Assembly: GCA_025965715.1 (NCBI GenBank)
Contig: JAOPWJ010000199.1
Span: 1 to 51,435 of the forward strand
DNA from: Blastococcus sp.
GTDB lineage: Bacteria; Actinomycetota; Actinomycetes; Mycobacteriales; Geodermatophilaceae
DNA: 51,435 nt
Direction: 5' to 3'
Numbering within the stretch: position 1 is the stretch's first letter; the number at the start of each line of letters is the position of its first letter. The position numbers and the translations under genes were made by a program. This document shows positions 39,268 to 46,099 of the stretch, one piece after another. The notes beneath the pieces are model-generated. The model searched no databases and was not told the DNA's origin. It saw only the letters and a program-made list of their open reading frames with translations.

Positions 39268-39462
39268 TCAGTTCCCCGGCTTCACCGCCGTGCCGCGTTC
39301 CCGCTCGACGTCGTCGGCTTCGTAGACGCCGGGCACGGCCCGGGGCGCACCGCCCTCGCCGGAACCGGACCGAGCCGGTCGGTCGGTCAGGTCGGCCGGA
39401 CCCGGCGACGGCGTGCCCCCGGGCTCGGCGCGGTCGTCGGTGTCCGGGCGGGGCTCGGTCAT
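39268..39462 (-). CDS. Small hydrophilic hypothetical protein (64 aa)
   Basis: The ORF has a near-perfect Shine-Dalgarno (AGGAGG, 5 nt before ATG at 39462) and encodes MTEPRPDTDDRAEPGGTPSPGPADLT...VYEADDVERERGTAVKPGN. It is a Pro/Asp/Gly-rich, presumably disordered protein without Cys or a membrane segment. I recognise no family. The ribosome binding site and proper stop make it more credible than the usual small shadow ORF; the track start at 39600 adds an Arg-rich non-genic extension. Confidence 0.6.
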   Translation of the reverse strand: MTEPRPDTDDRAEPGGTPSPGPADLTDRPARSGSGEGGAPRAVPGVYEADDVERERGTAVKPGN

Positions 39463-39497
39463 CCGGTCCTCCTGGTCGGCGGGCGGGTGTCGGCCTG

Positions 39498-39883
39498 TCA
39501 ATACCCGCGGCAGGGGACCGGACACCCGGCTCGGAGCTGCTGCGTGAGGTTGACGGCGTTCCCGTCGGGATCGGAGACGTGCGCGACGCGCTGCCCCCAC
39601 GGCATGTCGTTCGACGGCCCCTGGACAGCGCCGCAGCGCCCCGGCACCCGGGGGAGCAGCGCGTCGACGTCGTCCACCTCGACGCTGAGCGGCACGCGGA
39701 CCGGCTCGCCGACCGCTACTCCGGCGTCGCAGGTCAGCACGAACTCCGAGTCGCCCACTCGCAGGCCCACGTAGGACGTCGGCCCCGCGTCGGGAACCGA
39801 CTGACCTCCGTCGCGCCGAGCAGACCGGTGTAGAAGGCGTGCAGCCGGTCCAGGTCGGGCGTTGCCAGGATGGCAGTCGGCAT
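39498..39883 (-). pseudogene. Frameshifted VOC (glyoxalase/bleomycin-resistance fold) protein
   Basis: The N-terminus reads MPTAILATPDLDRLHAFYTG, LLGATEVSRFP from the ATG at 39883, typical of VOC proteins. It then loses frame; the family sequence resumes in another frame as DAGPTSYVGLRVGDSEFVLTC...MPWGQRVAHVSDPDGNAVNLTQQL. Adding one base to the GGG run at 39792-39794 (CCC on the coding strand) restores a continuous protein of about 128 aa. This is either a genuine one-base deletion or a homopolymer sequencing error. If intact, it would be a small metal-dependent dioxygenase/glyoxalase-like or resistance protein. The track ORF 39498-39992 hides this because it reads the wrong frame at its N-terminus. 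Confidence 0.8.
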
Positions 39884-40022
39884 GAGGCATCCAGTTCAGT
39901 TCAGTCCAGCTGGGTCGAGCGCCGCGGAGCCTTGCCGAACGAGGCGGACCTGGAGGTCGGGAGCCGAGCCGGAGCCGGCGAAGGGAGCGCACGGCCGCGG
40001 AAGCCTCCTCGGCTCAGGCGGG

Positions 40023-40041
40023 TTGACATAATGTGCATTAT
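40023..40041. promoter_or_regulatory. TTGACA overlapping inverted repeat ATAATG-TG-CATTAT
   Basis: A perfect -35 hexamer is immediately followed by a 6-bp-arm inverted repeat, an arrangement in which a dimeric repressor would occlude the promoter. No clear -10 is found at 16-18 bp (GCACCG), so promoter activity is uncertain. Confidence 0.4.
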
Positions 40042-40299
40042 CGGCGCACCGTATCGGCCTCGGAAGGGGTGCATCGCACCGGATCCGCCGGCCCGGATGT
40101 TGTCGTCGTTCGTCGTCACGCATGGGTTTCGTGTGTCGATTCCATCCGATGCCCGATCCGGCGGCCGGACGGTCCGGTGAACTCCAGTGCCGATCCGATG
40201 ACGAGCCCGGATGTCGGCGACCCCGCCCCGGTTCATCTCGGTCCACTGGCGCGCCCCAGGTACTCCGCTCTTCCCACCCGCTCGCACCGGCCTGTTTAC

Positions 40300-40310
40300 G
40301 TCACAGTGAC
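40300..40310. repeat. Palindrome GTCACAGTGAC, copy 1
   Basis: This is a perfect palindrome around a central A, in context TTTACGTCACAGTGACGGAA. It is identical to the second copy 90 bp downstream. It is a candidate operator for a dimeric regulator of the downstream lipoprotein gene. Confidence 0.55.
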
Positions 40311-40389
40311 GGAAGTGGTCCGCGGCGTCCGCCCCCGGTGGCCACCTGACGGGTATCGACAGTCGGGCGCACCGCCCGCCCACCGTTCC

Positions 40390-40400
40390 GTCACAGTGAC
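40390..40400. repeat. Palindrome GTCACAGTGAC, copy 2
   Basis: The second identical copy, in context GTTCCGTCACAGTGACACAA, lies 64 nt before the lipoprotein start. Both copies are preceded by C, so the shared 12-mer is CGTCACAGTGAC. The 90-bp separation is about 8.6 helical turns. Confidence 0.55.
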
Positions 40401-40451
40401 ACAACGCGGGCGAACGAGCGTCCTCGACGCGCGAACCTTCCGGTGTGTTCG

Positions 40452-40457
40452 TAGGGT
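40452..40457 (+). promoter_or_regulatory. -10-like TAGGGT, probable leaderless start of the lipoprotein gene
   Basis: TAGGGT lies 6 nt before the ATG at 40464, with no clear Shine-Dalgarno. Confidence 0.45.
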
Positions 40458-40463
40458 CGAGTC

Positions 40464-40715
40464 ATGCATGTCCGACGTCCGATCGCCGCTCTGTTCACCG
40501 CGCTCGCATTGTTCGGGGGCGTTACCGCCACGCTGTCCGGCTGCGCCGGCGACCCGGCCGGCCTCGACCGCAACGACGGAACGCCGGACGACGACACGAC
40601 GAACACCCAGGGCAACGATCCGTCCAGTGAGTCGCAGGGAAGCCTGCCCGACAACAGCAACCCCGATGCCGGCAACCCCGAGGACAAGAACGACGACACG
40701 AACGATCCCGACTGA
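40464..40715 (+). CDS. Small Asp/Asn-rich lipoprotein
   Basis: This 83-aa precursor has the signal peptide HVRRPIAALFTALALFGGVTATLSGC, with lipobox TLSGC (Cys about residue 27). The mature part is about 57 residues almost wholly of Asp, Asn, Gly, Ser, Thr, Pro and Glu (DGTPDDDTTNTQGND, NPEDKNDDTNDPD). This tail is disordered and strongly acidic and could bind calcium or simply act as a surface spacer (inference). No family is recognised. The upstream region with two GTCACAGTGAC palindromes suggests dedicated regulation. Confidence 0.75.
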   Translation: MHVRRPIAALFTALALFGGVTATLSGCAGDPAGLDRNDGTPDDDTTNTQGNDPSSESQGSLPDNSNPDAGNPEDKNDDTNDPD

Positions 40716-40738
40716 GGCGCCAGGTCACGCTGCCAGGC

Positions 40739-41149
40739 TCAGCCGGCCCGTTCGGTGACCCAGAGTCGGTCCAACCGGCCGGTGGAGCGCAGCAGGTCGT
40801 GCAGCGACCGTTCGAGCTCGGCCTTCGTGGGGCGCTCGGCGAGCAGCGTCTGGACGTCCTCCAGCGCGCAGCGCAACTGGTAGAGGCGGTCCTGGAGCCC
40901 GTCGAGCTCCGCGCGGGACACGAGGACGACGTCGCCGGGCAGTCCCGCCTTCGCCGTGGCCGACCGCTGCTCGTAGGCCCGCTGCCGGCAGGCTTGCCCG
41001 CAGTAGAGGCGCGGGCGACCCACCGAGCCCTGTTCGGGCAGGACTCGGCGGCACCAGCCGCACCGCCGAGGCTCCTCGCTCGCGCGCAGGCGGACCGGCC
41101 GCACGTGACGTGTCTCGGTCGCCGCTGCCGACGCCTGCTGCTGTGCCAC
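40739..41149 (-). CDS. Zinc-finger-like hypothetical protein with coiled coil
   Basis: The 136-aa protein has a Cys cluster RRCGWCRRVLPEQGSVGRPRLYCGQACRQRAYEQR (C-x2-C...C-x3-C), a treble-clef-like zinc finger. A coiled-coil region follows (SRAELDGLQDRLYQLRCALEDVQTLLAERPTKAELERSLHDLL). The finger resembles the 'YC..ACRQRAYRQR' segment found in actinobacterial small DNA-binding-type proteins. I cannot name a family. The GTG start at 41149 has a weak ribosome binding site, so the first 15 residues (MAQQQASAAATETRH) may be wrong. It is convergent with the lipoprotein gene. Confidence 0.7.
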   Translation of the reverse strand: MAQQQASAAATETRHVRPVRLRASEEPRRCGWCRRVLPEQGSVGRPRLYCGQACRQRAYEQRSATAKAGLPGDVVLVSRAELDGLQDRLYQLRCALEDVQTLLAERPTKAELERSLHDLLRSTGRLDRLWVTERAG

Positions 41150-41220
41150 GACTGCGCACGGTAGACGTCGGGGCCGACAGCTTCCGGGGACACGCCCGGA
41201 GCGGCGGAATCAGCTCCCAC

Positions 41221-41226
41221 TAGCGT
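41221..41226 (+). promoter_or_regulatory. -10-like TAGCGT, probable leaderless start of the GDPD gene
   Basis: TAGCGT lies 7 nt before the GTG at 41234, with no Shine-Dalgarno. It is the same hexamer and spacing as at gcvP. Confidence 0.5.
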
Positions 41227-41233
41227 TGTCGCC

Positions 41234-42007
41234 GTGCCGGTCCGCTTCGCCTTCCTCGACGGGCCGACCCCGTTGGCGATGGCCCACCGTGGTGGCGCGA
41301 TCGAGCACCTGGAGAACACCATGCCGGCCTTCGAGGCCTGCGTGGCGATGGGCTACCGCTATCTGGAGACAGACGTCCAGGTCACTGCGGACGGCGTCCT
41401 CGTGGCGTTCCACGACCCGACCCTGGAGCGGGTGACCGACCGCAGCGGGCGGGTGGACAGCCTCACGTGGGCCGAGGCGTCGCAGGCCCGGATCGGCGGC
41501 CGGGAACCGATCGTGCGCCTCGAGGACCTGCTCGGTGCCTGGCCGGACGTGCGGTTCAACCTCGATATCAAAGCGCCCGGGGTCCTTGTCCCGCTGGTCC
41601 GCGCGGTGCGGCGGCTGGACGTGGCGGACCGCATCTGCCTGAGCTCCTTCTCCGACGCCCGTATCGCCGCGGCCCGGCGACTGTTCGGCCCGACCGTGTG
41701 CACGTCGCTGGGGCCCCGCGGGGTCGCCGCTCTCCGGCTGTCCTCCTACTCTCCGCGTGCCGCCGGGCTGGTCCGCATCCAGGCCGGCTGCGCGCAGGTC
41801 CCCCTGCAGCTCGGCGGCCGCGCCCTCGTCGACGAGCGATTCCTGGCCGCGGCGCACGCGCGGGGCCTCCAGGTGCACGTATGGACGGTCGACACCGTCG
41901 AGGAGAGCATCACCATGCTGGACATGGGCGTCGACGGTCTGTTGACCGACCGTCCGGCGATGCTCCGCGAGCTGCTCGAGAATCGCGGTCAATGGGTTCC
42001 CCGGTGA
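41234..42007 (+). CDS. Glycerophosphodiester phosphodiesterase
   Basis: This 257-aa TIM-barrel enzyme has AMAHRGGAIEHLENTMPAFE (HRG and E-N-T), YLETDVQVTADGVLVAFHDPTLERVTDRSG (catalytic ETD and HD) and the C-terminal VHVWTVDTVEESITMLDMGVDGLLTDRP. These are the complete GDPD/UgpQ motifs. It hydrolyses glycerophosphodiesters to glycerol 3-phosphate plus an alcohol. No signal peptide is visible, so it is cytosolic. A GTGA overlap at its stop could start a short downstream ORF (42004-42198), but that ORF soon reads as a shadow of the decayed plsC. Confidence 0.93.
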   Translation: MPVRFAFLDGPTPLAMAHRGGAIEHLENTMPAFEACVAMGYRYLETDVQVTADGVLVAFHDPTLERVTDRSGRVDSLTWAEASQARIGGREPIVRLEDLLGAWPDVRFNLDIKAPGVLVPLVRAVRRLDVADRICLSSFSDARIAAARRLFGPTVCTSLGPRGVAALRLSSYSPRAAGLVRIQAGCAQVPLQLGGRALVDERFLAAAHARGLQVHVWTVDTVEESITMLDMGVDGLLTDRPAMLRELLENRGQWVPR

Positions 42008-42146
42008 CCGTTCTCCGGAACCGGTGGCTCCAGTGGCGGCCGCGCACGCCGGAGCTGCCCGAGGATCTCGCTCGTCTGGTGCCGGATGACCGGGGTGGTT
42101 CGGCCGCGAGATGGCCATCGCCGCGGCTCCCCCGTTCTAGGGCTTC

Positions 42147-42639
42147 GTGCTCCGCAACTTCTCGTGGCTGGTCAGGCTCTTCGGCCGCCTGCGGGTGACC
42201 GGCGAGATCCCCGTCGAGCTGCGGAACGGGCCGCTCCTGCTGGCGTTCGGGCGTGCAGCCGACGGCTGGCCCGAACGGGGCCGCACCGGCATGGCCCGGG
42301 TGGCCCTGGGCCTCGGCGTCCCGGTCAGCCAGTGGGGCGCCCACGTGGTGCTGCAGTACGGCAACGGCTGGGGCAAGCTGCGCACCGCTGTGCGGGCCGT
42401 CGTGCGCCGCCCCGTTCTGCAGGTGCACATCGGGCCCCCCGGTCGGGCTCGACGACCTGCAGATGGGCCGGATCGGCGACGCCAACCGCGCCCGGTACCG
42501 CATCGCGGCGGCGATCACCCGGGGCCTGGTGCCGTCGCGCGCCGGCGACGAGGGTCGGCCACGCTTCACCGATGGGACCCGGCTCGCCACCGCGGAGGCC
42601 GCCTATCCGGGCGGCGTCGTCCCCGAGGAGGCCCCCTGA
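42147..42639 (+). pseudogene. Decayed 1-acyl-glycerol-3-phosphate acyltransferase (PlsC-like)
   Basis: The N-terminus LRNFSWLVRLFGRLRVTGEIPVELRNGPLLLA is that of a PlsC-type acyltransferase. It jumps directly to GWPERGRTGMARVALGLGVPVSQWGAHVVLQYG, the segment normally found over 100 residues later. The deleted part contains the NHxxxxD acyltransferase motif and most of the EGT region. A second lesion follows: an extra C in the run 42435-42440 shifts frame, and the family C-terminus (VGLDDLQMGRIGDANRARYRIAAAITRGLVP) continues one frame over. With an internal deletion plus a frameshift it cannot be active. It would have acted in phosphatidic acid synthesis. Confidence 0.8.
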
Positions 42640-42709
42640 CGGGGGACATGCCGGCGACCGCGACGGCGCGGTGCTGGACCCGCCGGGCGGTGGCTGGGAA
42701 CCTGCGCCC

Positions 42710-44134
42710 GTGACCACTGCGCCGCCCACCGCCGGAGCCGGGCCCGCCGTTCCGCCTGTCGACCGCGCCCTGCGCCGCGAACGCGTCGGCTGGTACTCCT
42801 ACGACTGGGCGATGTCGGTCTTCAACACCTCGGTGACGACCGTCTTCCTCGGGCCCTACCTCACCTCCGTCGCCGAGTCGGCCGCCGACGCCGACGGGCG
42901 CATCCACCCGCTCGGCATCGGCATGCCCGCCGGAAGCCTCTTCGGCTACGTGGTCTCGCTGTCGGTGGTGCTGCAGGTGCTGGTCCTGCCGCTCACCGGC
43001 GCGTTCGCCGACCGTAGCGGCGCCAAGCGGCAGCTGCTGGCCGGCTTCGCCACCCTGGGGTCCCTCTGCACGATGGCGATGTTCTTCGTCGCCGGCGAGC
43101 GCTACGCGCTCGGCGCCCTGCTGTTCATCGTGGCCAACATCTGCTTCGGCGCGGCCACTGTCGTCTACTACTCGTGGTTGCCGGACCTCGCCTCGCCGGA
43201 CGAGCGGGACGCCGTCTCCAGCCGGGGATGGGCGATCGGCTACATCGGCGGGGCCCTGCTCCTCGCCGCGAACCTGGCGTTGTTCACCCAGTACGAGAGC
43301 CTCGGACTCACCGAGGGCGAGGCCGTGCGGATCTGCCTGGCCTCGGCGGGCATCTGGTGGGCCGGCTTCACCGTCGTCAGCGTCAGCCTGCTGCGCAACC
43401 GCCGCCCGCAGCACCTCGATGACGGCGGAAGTCTGAACGGCGGAGGATTCGACGGCGGGGGTCTCAACGGCGGAAGGCGGGCGGGAGGCTTCGCGGGTGG
43501 ATTCCGGCAGCTGTTCGCGACGTTGCGGGACATGCGCCGGTTCCCCCTCACCCTGTGGTTCCTCGGCGCCTACCTGCTCTACAACGACGGTGTCCAGACC
43601 GTCATCGCCGTCTCCGCACAGTTCGGCGCCGAGGAGCTCGACCTCAGCCAGACCACGCTGGTGTCGGCGATCCTGTTGGTGCAGGTCGTCGCCTTCTTCG
43701 GTGCGCTGGCGCTCGGGCGGATCGCCGCCGCGATCGGAGCCAAGCGCACCATTCTCTGGGCGCTGGTCGGCTGGACCGGCGTCCTCATCGCCGCCTACTT
43801 CCTCCAGGCCGGGGCGGTCGTGCAGTTCTACGGACTGGCGTCGCTGATCGGGTTCATCCAGGGCGGCACCCAGGCGCTGTCCCGATCCCTGTTCAGCCAG
43901 CTGATCCCGCCGGGCCGTGAGGCCGAGTATTTCGGCTTCTACGAGATCAGCGACCGCGGCACCAGCTGGCTCGGCCCGTTCCTGTTCGCCCTGACCTACC
44001 AGCTCACCGAGTCCTACCGCTACGCGATCTTCAGCCTCGTGTTCTTCTTCGTCGCCGGCGGCATCGCGCTGGCCCGGTTGAATCTGCGCCGGGCGATCGT
44101 GGCGGCGGGCAACACTCCCCCGGAACGGCTGTGA
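42710..44134 (+). CDS. MFS transporter, UMF1/Atg22-like
   Basis: This 474-aa transporter has about 12 hydrophobic helices. The start RRERVGWYSYDWAMSVFNTSVTTVFLGPYLT is characteristic of UMF1-family permeases (W-x-x-YDWANS). DERDAVSSRGWAIGYIGGALLL and FIQGGTQALSRSLFSQLIPPGREAEYFGFYEI confirm the family. The central cytosolic loop contains a Gly-rich near-repeat (GGSLNGGGFDGGGLNGG). The substrate is unknown; Atg22 exports amino acids from vacuoles, but bacterial homologues are not assigned. GTG start at 42710. The longer ORF reads through the plsC pseudogene. The stop overlaps tdk by GTGA. Confidence 0.9.
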   Translation: MTTAPPTAGAGPAVPPVDRALRRERVGWYSYDWAMSVFNTSVTTVFLGPYLTSVAESAADADGRIHPLGIGMPAGSLFGYVVSLSVVLQVLVLPLTGAFADRSGAKRQLLAGFATLGSLCTMAMFFVAGERYALGALLFIVANICFGAATVVYYSWLPDLASPDERDAVSSRGWAIGYIGGALLLAANLALFTQYESLGLTEGEAVRICLASAGIWWAGFTVVSVSLLRNRRPQHLDDGGSLNGGGFDGGGLNGGRRAGGFAGGFRQLFATLRDMRRFPLTLWFLGAYLLYNDGVQTVIAVSAQFGAEELDLSQTTLVSAILLVQVVAFFGALALGRIAAAIGAKRTILWALVGWTGVLIAAYFLQAGAVVQFYGLASLIGFIQGGTQALSRSLFSQLIPPGREAEYFGFYEISDRGTSWLGPFLFALTYQLTESYRYAIFSLVFFFVAGGIALARLNLRRAIVAAGNTPPERL

Positions 44135-44877
44135 CGCGGGTCGATCCCGAGCGGTCGTCGCCGCGCGCCGTGGTGGCCCCGTCGGTTCCGGCGTCCGGCG
44201 ACCGACGCCGCCATCCTGCCCCGGCCCACCTGACGTTCTTCCACGGACCCATGGACTGCGGGAAGTCGACCCTGGCGCTGCAGTTCGACCACAACCAGCA
44301 CCGGCAGGGCCGCCACGGCCTCCTGCTCACCCAGGGCGACCGTTCGGCGGCCCCGCAGATCACCTCCCGCGTCGGACTCAGCCGCCCGGCGATCGAGATC
44401 GAGGCGGGCACCGACCTGCGGCTGCTGGTGCGAGACCGCTGGGCCGAGGGGCAGCGCGTCGACTACCTGATCGTCGACGAGGCCCAGTTCCTCGCCCCTG
44501 GTCAGGTCGACCAGCTGGCCGAGCTGGTCGACGAGTCCCACGTCGACGTCTACGCCTTCGGGCTGACGACGGACTTCCGGGCACGCCTGTTCCCGGGCAC
44601 GCGGCGGCTGCTGGAGGTCTCCGACGTCGTCCAGCGCATCCAGGTCGAGGTGCTGTGCTGGTGCGGCCTTCCCGGGCTGCTCAACGCCCGGGTGGTCGAG
44701 GGGGTGATGGTGCGGTCGGGCGCGACCGTGGCGGTGGCCGACACCGCCCCGCTCGAGCGGCCCGGAACAGCCGGCCCCTCCCCCGTCGTCCGCTACCAGG
44801 TGCTCTGCCGGCGGCACTACGTGCGGGGCGTGCTCGGACCCGCCGGCGCCCGGCCGGGTCCGCCGGGCTTCCCCTGA
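44131..44877 (+). CDS. tdk: Thymidine kinase (type II)
   Basis: The 248-aa protein has an extra N-terminus of about 32 residues, then LTFFHGPMDCGKSTLALQFDHNQ (P-loop), DYLIVDEAQFLAPGQVDQLAELVDE (Walker B and DEAQF), VYAFGLTTDFRARLFPG (lasso region) and Cys pairs LCWCG and VLCRRHY (structural zinc). It salvages thymidine to dTMP using ATP. The usual GPMFSGKS is GPMDCGKS here. GTG overlaps the MFS stop, so the two are co-transcribed. Two hairpins follow the gene. Confidence 0.92.
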   Translation: MTRVDPERSSPRAVVAPSVPASGDRRRHPAPAHLTFFHGPMDCGKSTLALQFDHNQHRQGRHGLLLTQGDRSAAPQITSRVGLSRPAIEIEAGTDLRLLVRDRWAEGQRVDYLIVDEAQFLAPGQVDQLAELVDESHVDVYAFGLTTDFRARLFPGTRRLLEVSDVVQRIQVEVLCWCGLPGLLNARVVEGVMVRSGATVAVADTAPLERPGTAGPSPVVRYQVLCRRHYVRGVLGPAGARPGPPGFP

Positions 44878-44932
44878 CGGCTCGCCGCCGGCTGCAGTCA
44901 CCCGTCCGAGGGGCGCTGAGCCTGCCCATTCC

Positions 44933-44952
44933 CCCCCATGCGATGATGGGGG
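44933..44952 (+). terminator. Hairpin after tdk
   Basis: A 7-bp stem (CCCCCAT with ATGGGGG) and 6-nt loop lie 55 nt after the tdk stop, before the rbpA promoter. The stem is modest and no U-tract follows. Confidence 0.45.
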
Positions 44953-44963
44953 ACCGAATTAGC

Positions 44964-44989
44964 GGAATCTCTCCGCCATTTCTGTCGTT
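44964..44989 (+). promoter_or_regulatory. SigR/SigH-type promoter of rbpA
   Basis: GGAAT, 18 bp, then GTT matches the SigR/SigH ECF consensus GGAAT-N18-GTT. In Streptomyces coelicolor rbpA is a known SigR target, so position and gene agree. The spacer includes the small hairpin GCGGA-ATCTC-TCCGC. It lies about 90 nt before the rbpA start codon. Confidence 0.65.
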
Positions 44990-45077
44990 AATCTAAATGA
45001 CTCCCCGGTCCGTGGGTACATCCCCGCTCGCCGGACGTCGAGTCCCGACCGACATCTAGACGAGAGGACGGTGGGCC

Positions 45078-45422
45078 ATGGGCGAGCGATCCCTGCGCGG
45101 CAGCCGACTGGGTAGCGTCAGCTACGAGACCGAGCGGAACACGTCGCCGATCGACCGGCAGTACGCCGAGTACCGGTGCGCCTCCGGCCATCTGTTCACG
45201 GTGCCCTTCGCCGACGACGCCGAGCTTCCCGACACCTGGGAGTGCAAGTTCGACGGCTCCGCGGCCAAGCTGGTGGGCGGCGCCGAGCCGGCCCCAAAGA
45301 AGGTCAAGCCGCCGCGCACCCACTGGGACATGCTGTTGGAGCGTCGTTCCGTCGAGGACCTCGAAGAGGTCCTCGCCGAGCGCCTCGAGGTGCTCCGCGG
45401 CCGGCGTACCCGCGCCAGCTGA
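45078..45422 (+). CDS. rbpA: RNA polymerase-binding protein RbpA
   Basis: This 114-aa actinobacteria-specific transcription factor has all the family landmarks. LRGSRLGSVSYETERN is the N-terminal tail, and YRCASGHLFTVPFADDAELPDTWECKFDG is the core with C-x..-H/C metal-like positions. PKKVKPPRTHWDMLLERRSVEDLEEVLAERLEVLR is the basic linker and sigma-interacting domain. It binds the housekeeping sigma factor and RNA polymerase and stabilises the open complex. ATG at 45078 with AGGACGG upstream. The SigR/SigH-like promoter suggests induction by thiol-oxidative stress. It ends with a UUCG-capped terminator. Confidence 0.96.
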   Translation: MGERSLRGSRLGSVSYETERNTSPIDRQYAEYRCASGHLFTVPFADDAELPDTWECKFDGSAAKLVGGAEPAPKKVKPPRTHWDMLLERRSVEDLEEVLAERLEVLRGRRTRAS

Positions 45423-45492
45423 CACAGGCCCCCTCTGCACCCCGCCCCTCGGCCGCCTCGGGTGCGGACCTGCAGGGGGGCCGATAGCTCGA

Positions 45493-45522
45493 ACGGCCCC
45501 GGTGGTTCGCCACCGGGGCCGT
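45493..45522 (+). terminator. Intrinsic terminator between rbpA and fxsA
   Basis: A 13-bp perfect stem (ACGGCCCCGGTGG with CCACCGGGGCCGT) is capped by a TTCG tetraloop, between two convergent genes. It would work in both directions. Confidence 0.88.
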
Positions 45523-45563
45523 CCTGCGTTCTCAGGGGCCGGGGACGTCAGGGACCGGGGACA

Positions 45564-46055
45564 TCACGGACGGGGATCGGCGTCCCGGACGACTTCTCCT
45601 TCGATGACGAGCGGCGCATCCGGGCGGGCCGCCCCGCCCACGGGCGCTGTCCGGTCACTGCGGACGTGCACCGGCCCCCGGAGGCCCCCGGGCAGCCGCG
45701 ACAGCGCCATTCGGGCCAGCAGGGCCCGCGCCGGCCGCCGCGTCACCGGCAGCAGGAACAGCAGCCCCACCAGGTCGCTGAGGAAGCCCGGCAACACCAT
45801 GAGCAGCCCGCCGACGGCGACCAGCCCGGCGTCCCCGAGGTCCCGTCCGGCCGGCTGACGGGACCGGGCGCGCTCGCGGAGGTCCGCCAGGGCGCGCGTG
45901 CCCTGCCGGGCGAGCAGCACCCAGCCGAGCGCCCCGGTCAGCAACGTCGCCAGGATCGTCCAGCCCACGCCGATCCAGGCGGCCACGAGCAGGAAGACGA
46001 CCAGCTCGGCCAGGGCTACCAGCCCCACCACCAGCCGCAATCGCTGAACCACCAC
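45564..46055 (-). CDS. fxsA: FxsA family membrane protein
   Basis: The 163-aa protein has about three to four helices: LRLVVGLVALAELVVFLLVAAWIGVGWTILATLLTGALGWVLLARQG, then AGLVAVGGLLMVLPGFLSDLVGLLFLLPVTR. These are the signature halves of FxsA, named for suppressing F exclusion of phage T7 in E. coli; its normal role is unknown. The C-terminal 45 residues are hydrophilic (DAPLVIEGEVVRDADPRP), which is usual. GTG at 46055 with GGAGAGG upstream. This FxsA is unrelated to the FxsA precursor peptides of RiPP nomenclature. Confidence 0.88.
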   Translation of the reverse strand: MVVQRLRLVVGLVALAELVVFLLVAAWIGVGWTILATLLTGALGWVLLARQGTRALADLRERARSRQPAGRDLGDAGLVAVGGLLMVLPGFLSDLVGLLFLLPVTRRPARALLARMALSRLPGGLRGPVHVRSDRTAPVGGAARPDAPLVIEGEVVRDADPRP

Positions 46056-46099
46056 GTCGACGCCTCTCCTGTTCCGCCCGGGGGCGGTGGGCGGCCCGA

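Larger units (their letters stand above)
39884..40463. other. 580-nt intergenic region rich in inverted repeats
   Basis: No gene is supported here; the ORFs in the track are compositionally random. The region holds a TTGACA overlapped by ATAATG-TG-CATTAT (40023-40041) and two copies of the palindrome GTCACAGTGAC exactly 90 bp apart (40300, 40390). A -10-like TAGGGT lies directly before the small lipoprotein gene. Its local base composition is lower in GC near 40020-40150 than the surrounding genes. Confidence 0.6.

Noticed and set aside
40300-40400. CRP/FNR-type sites
   Set aside because: The palindrome GTCACAGTGAC has the half-sites inverted and too close compared with TGTGA-N6-TCACA, so I did not assign it to that family.
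42004-42198. 64-aa ORF overlapping the GDPD stop by GTGA
   Set aside because: The first 30 codons look plausible, but the rest is a shadow of the plsC remnant, so no complete gene can be supported.
45564-46055. Possible link between membrane protein FxsA here and FxsA/FxsB RiPP systems
   Set aside because: The names coincide only. This is the phage-exclusion-suppressor membrane protein, 13 kb from the cassette.
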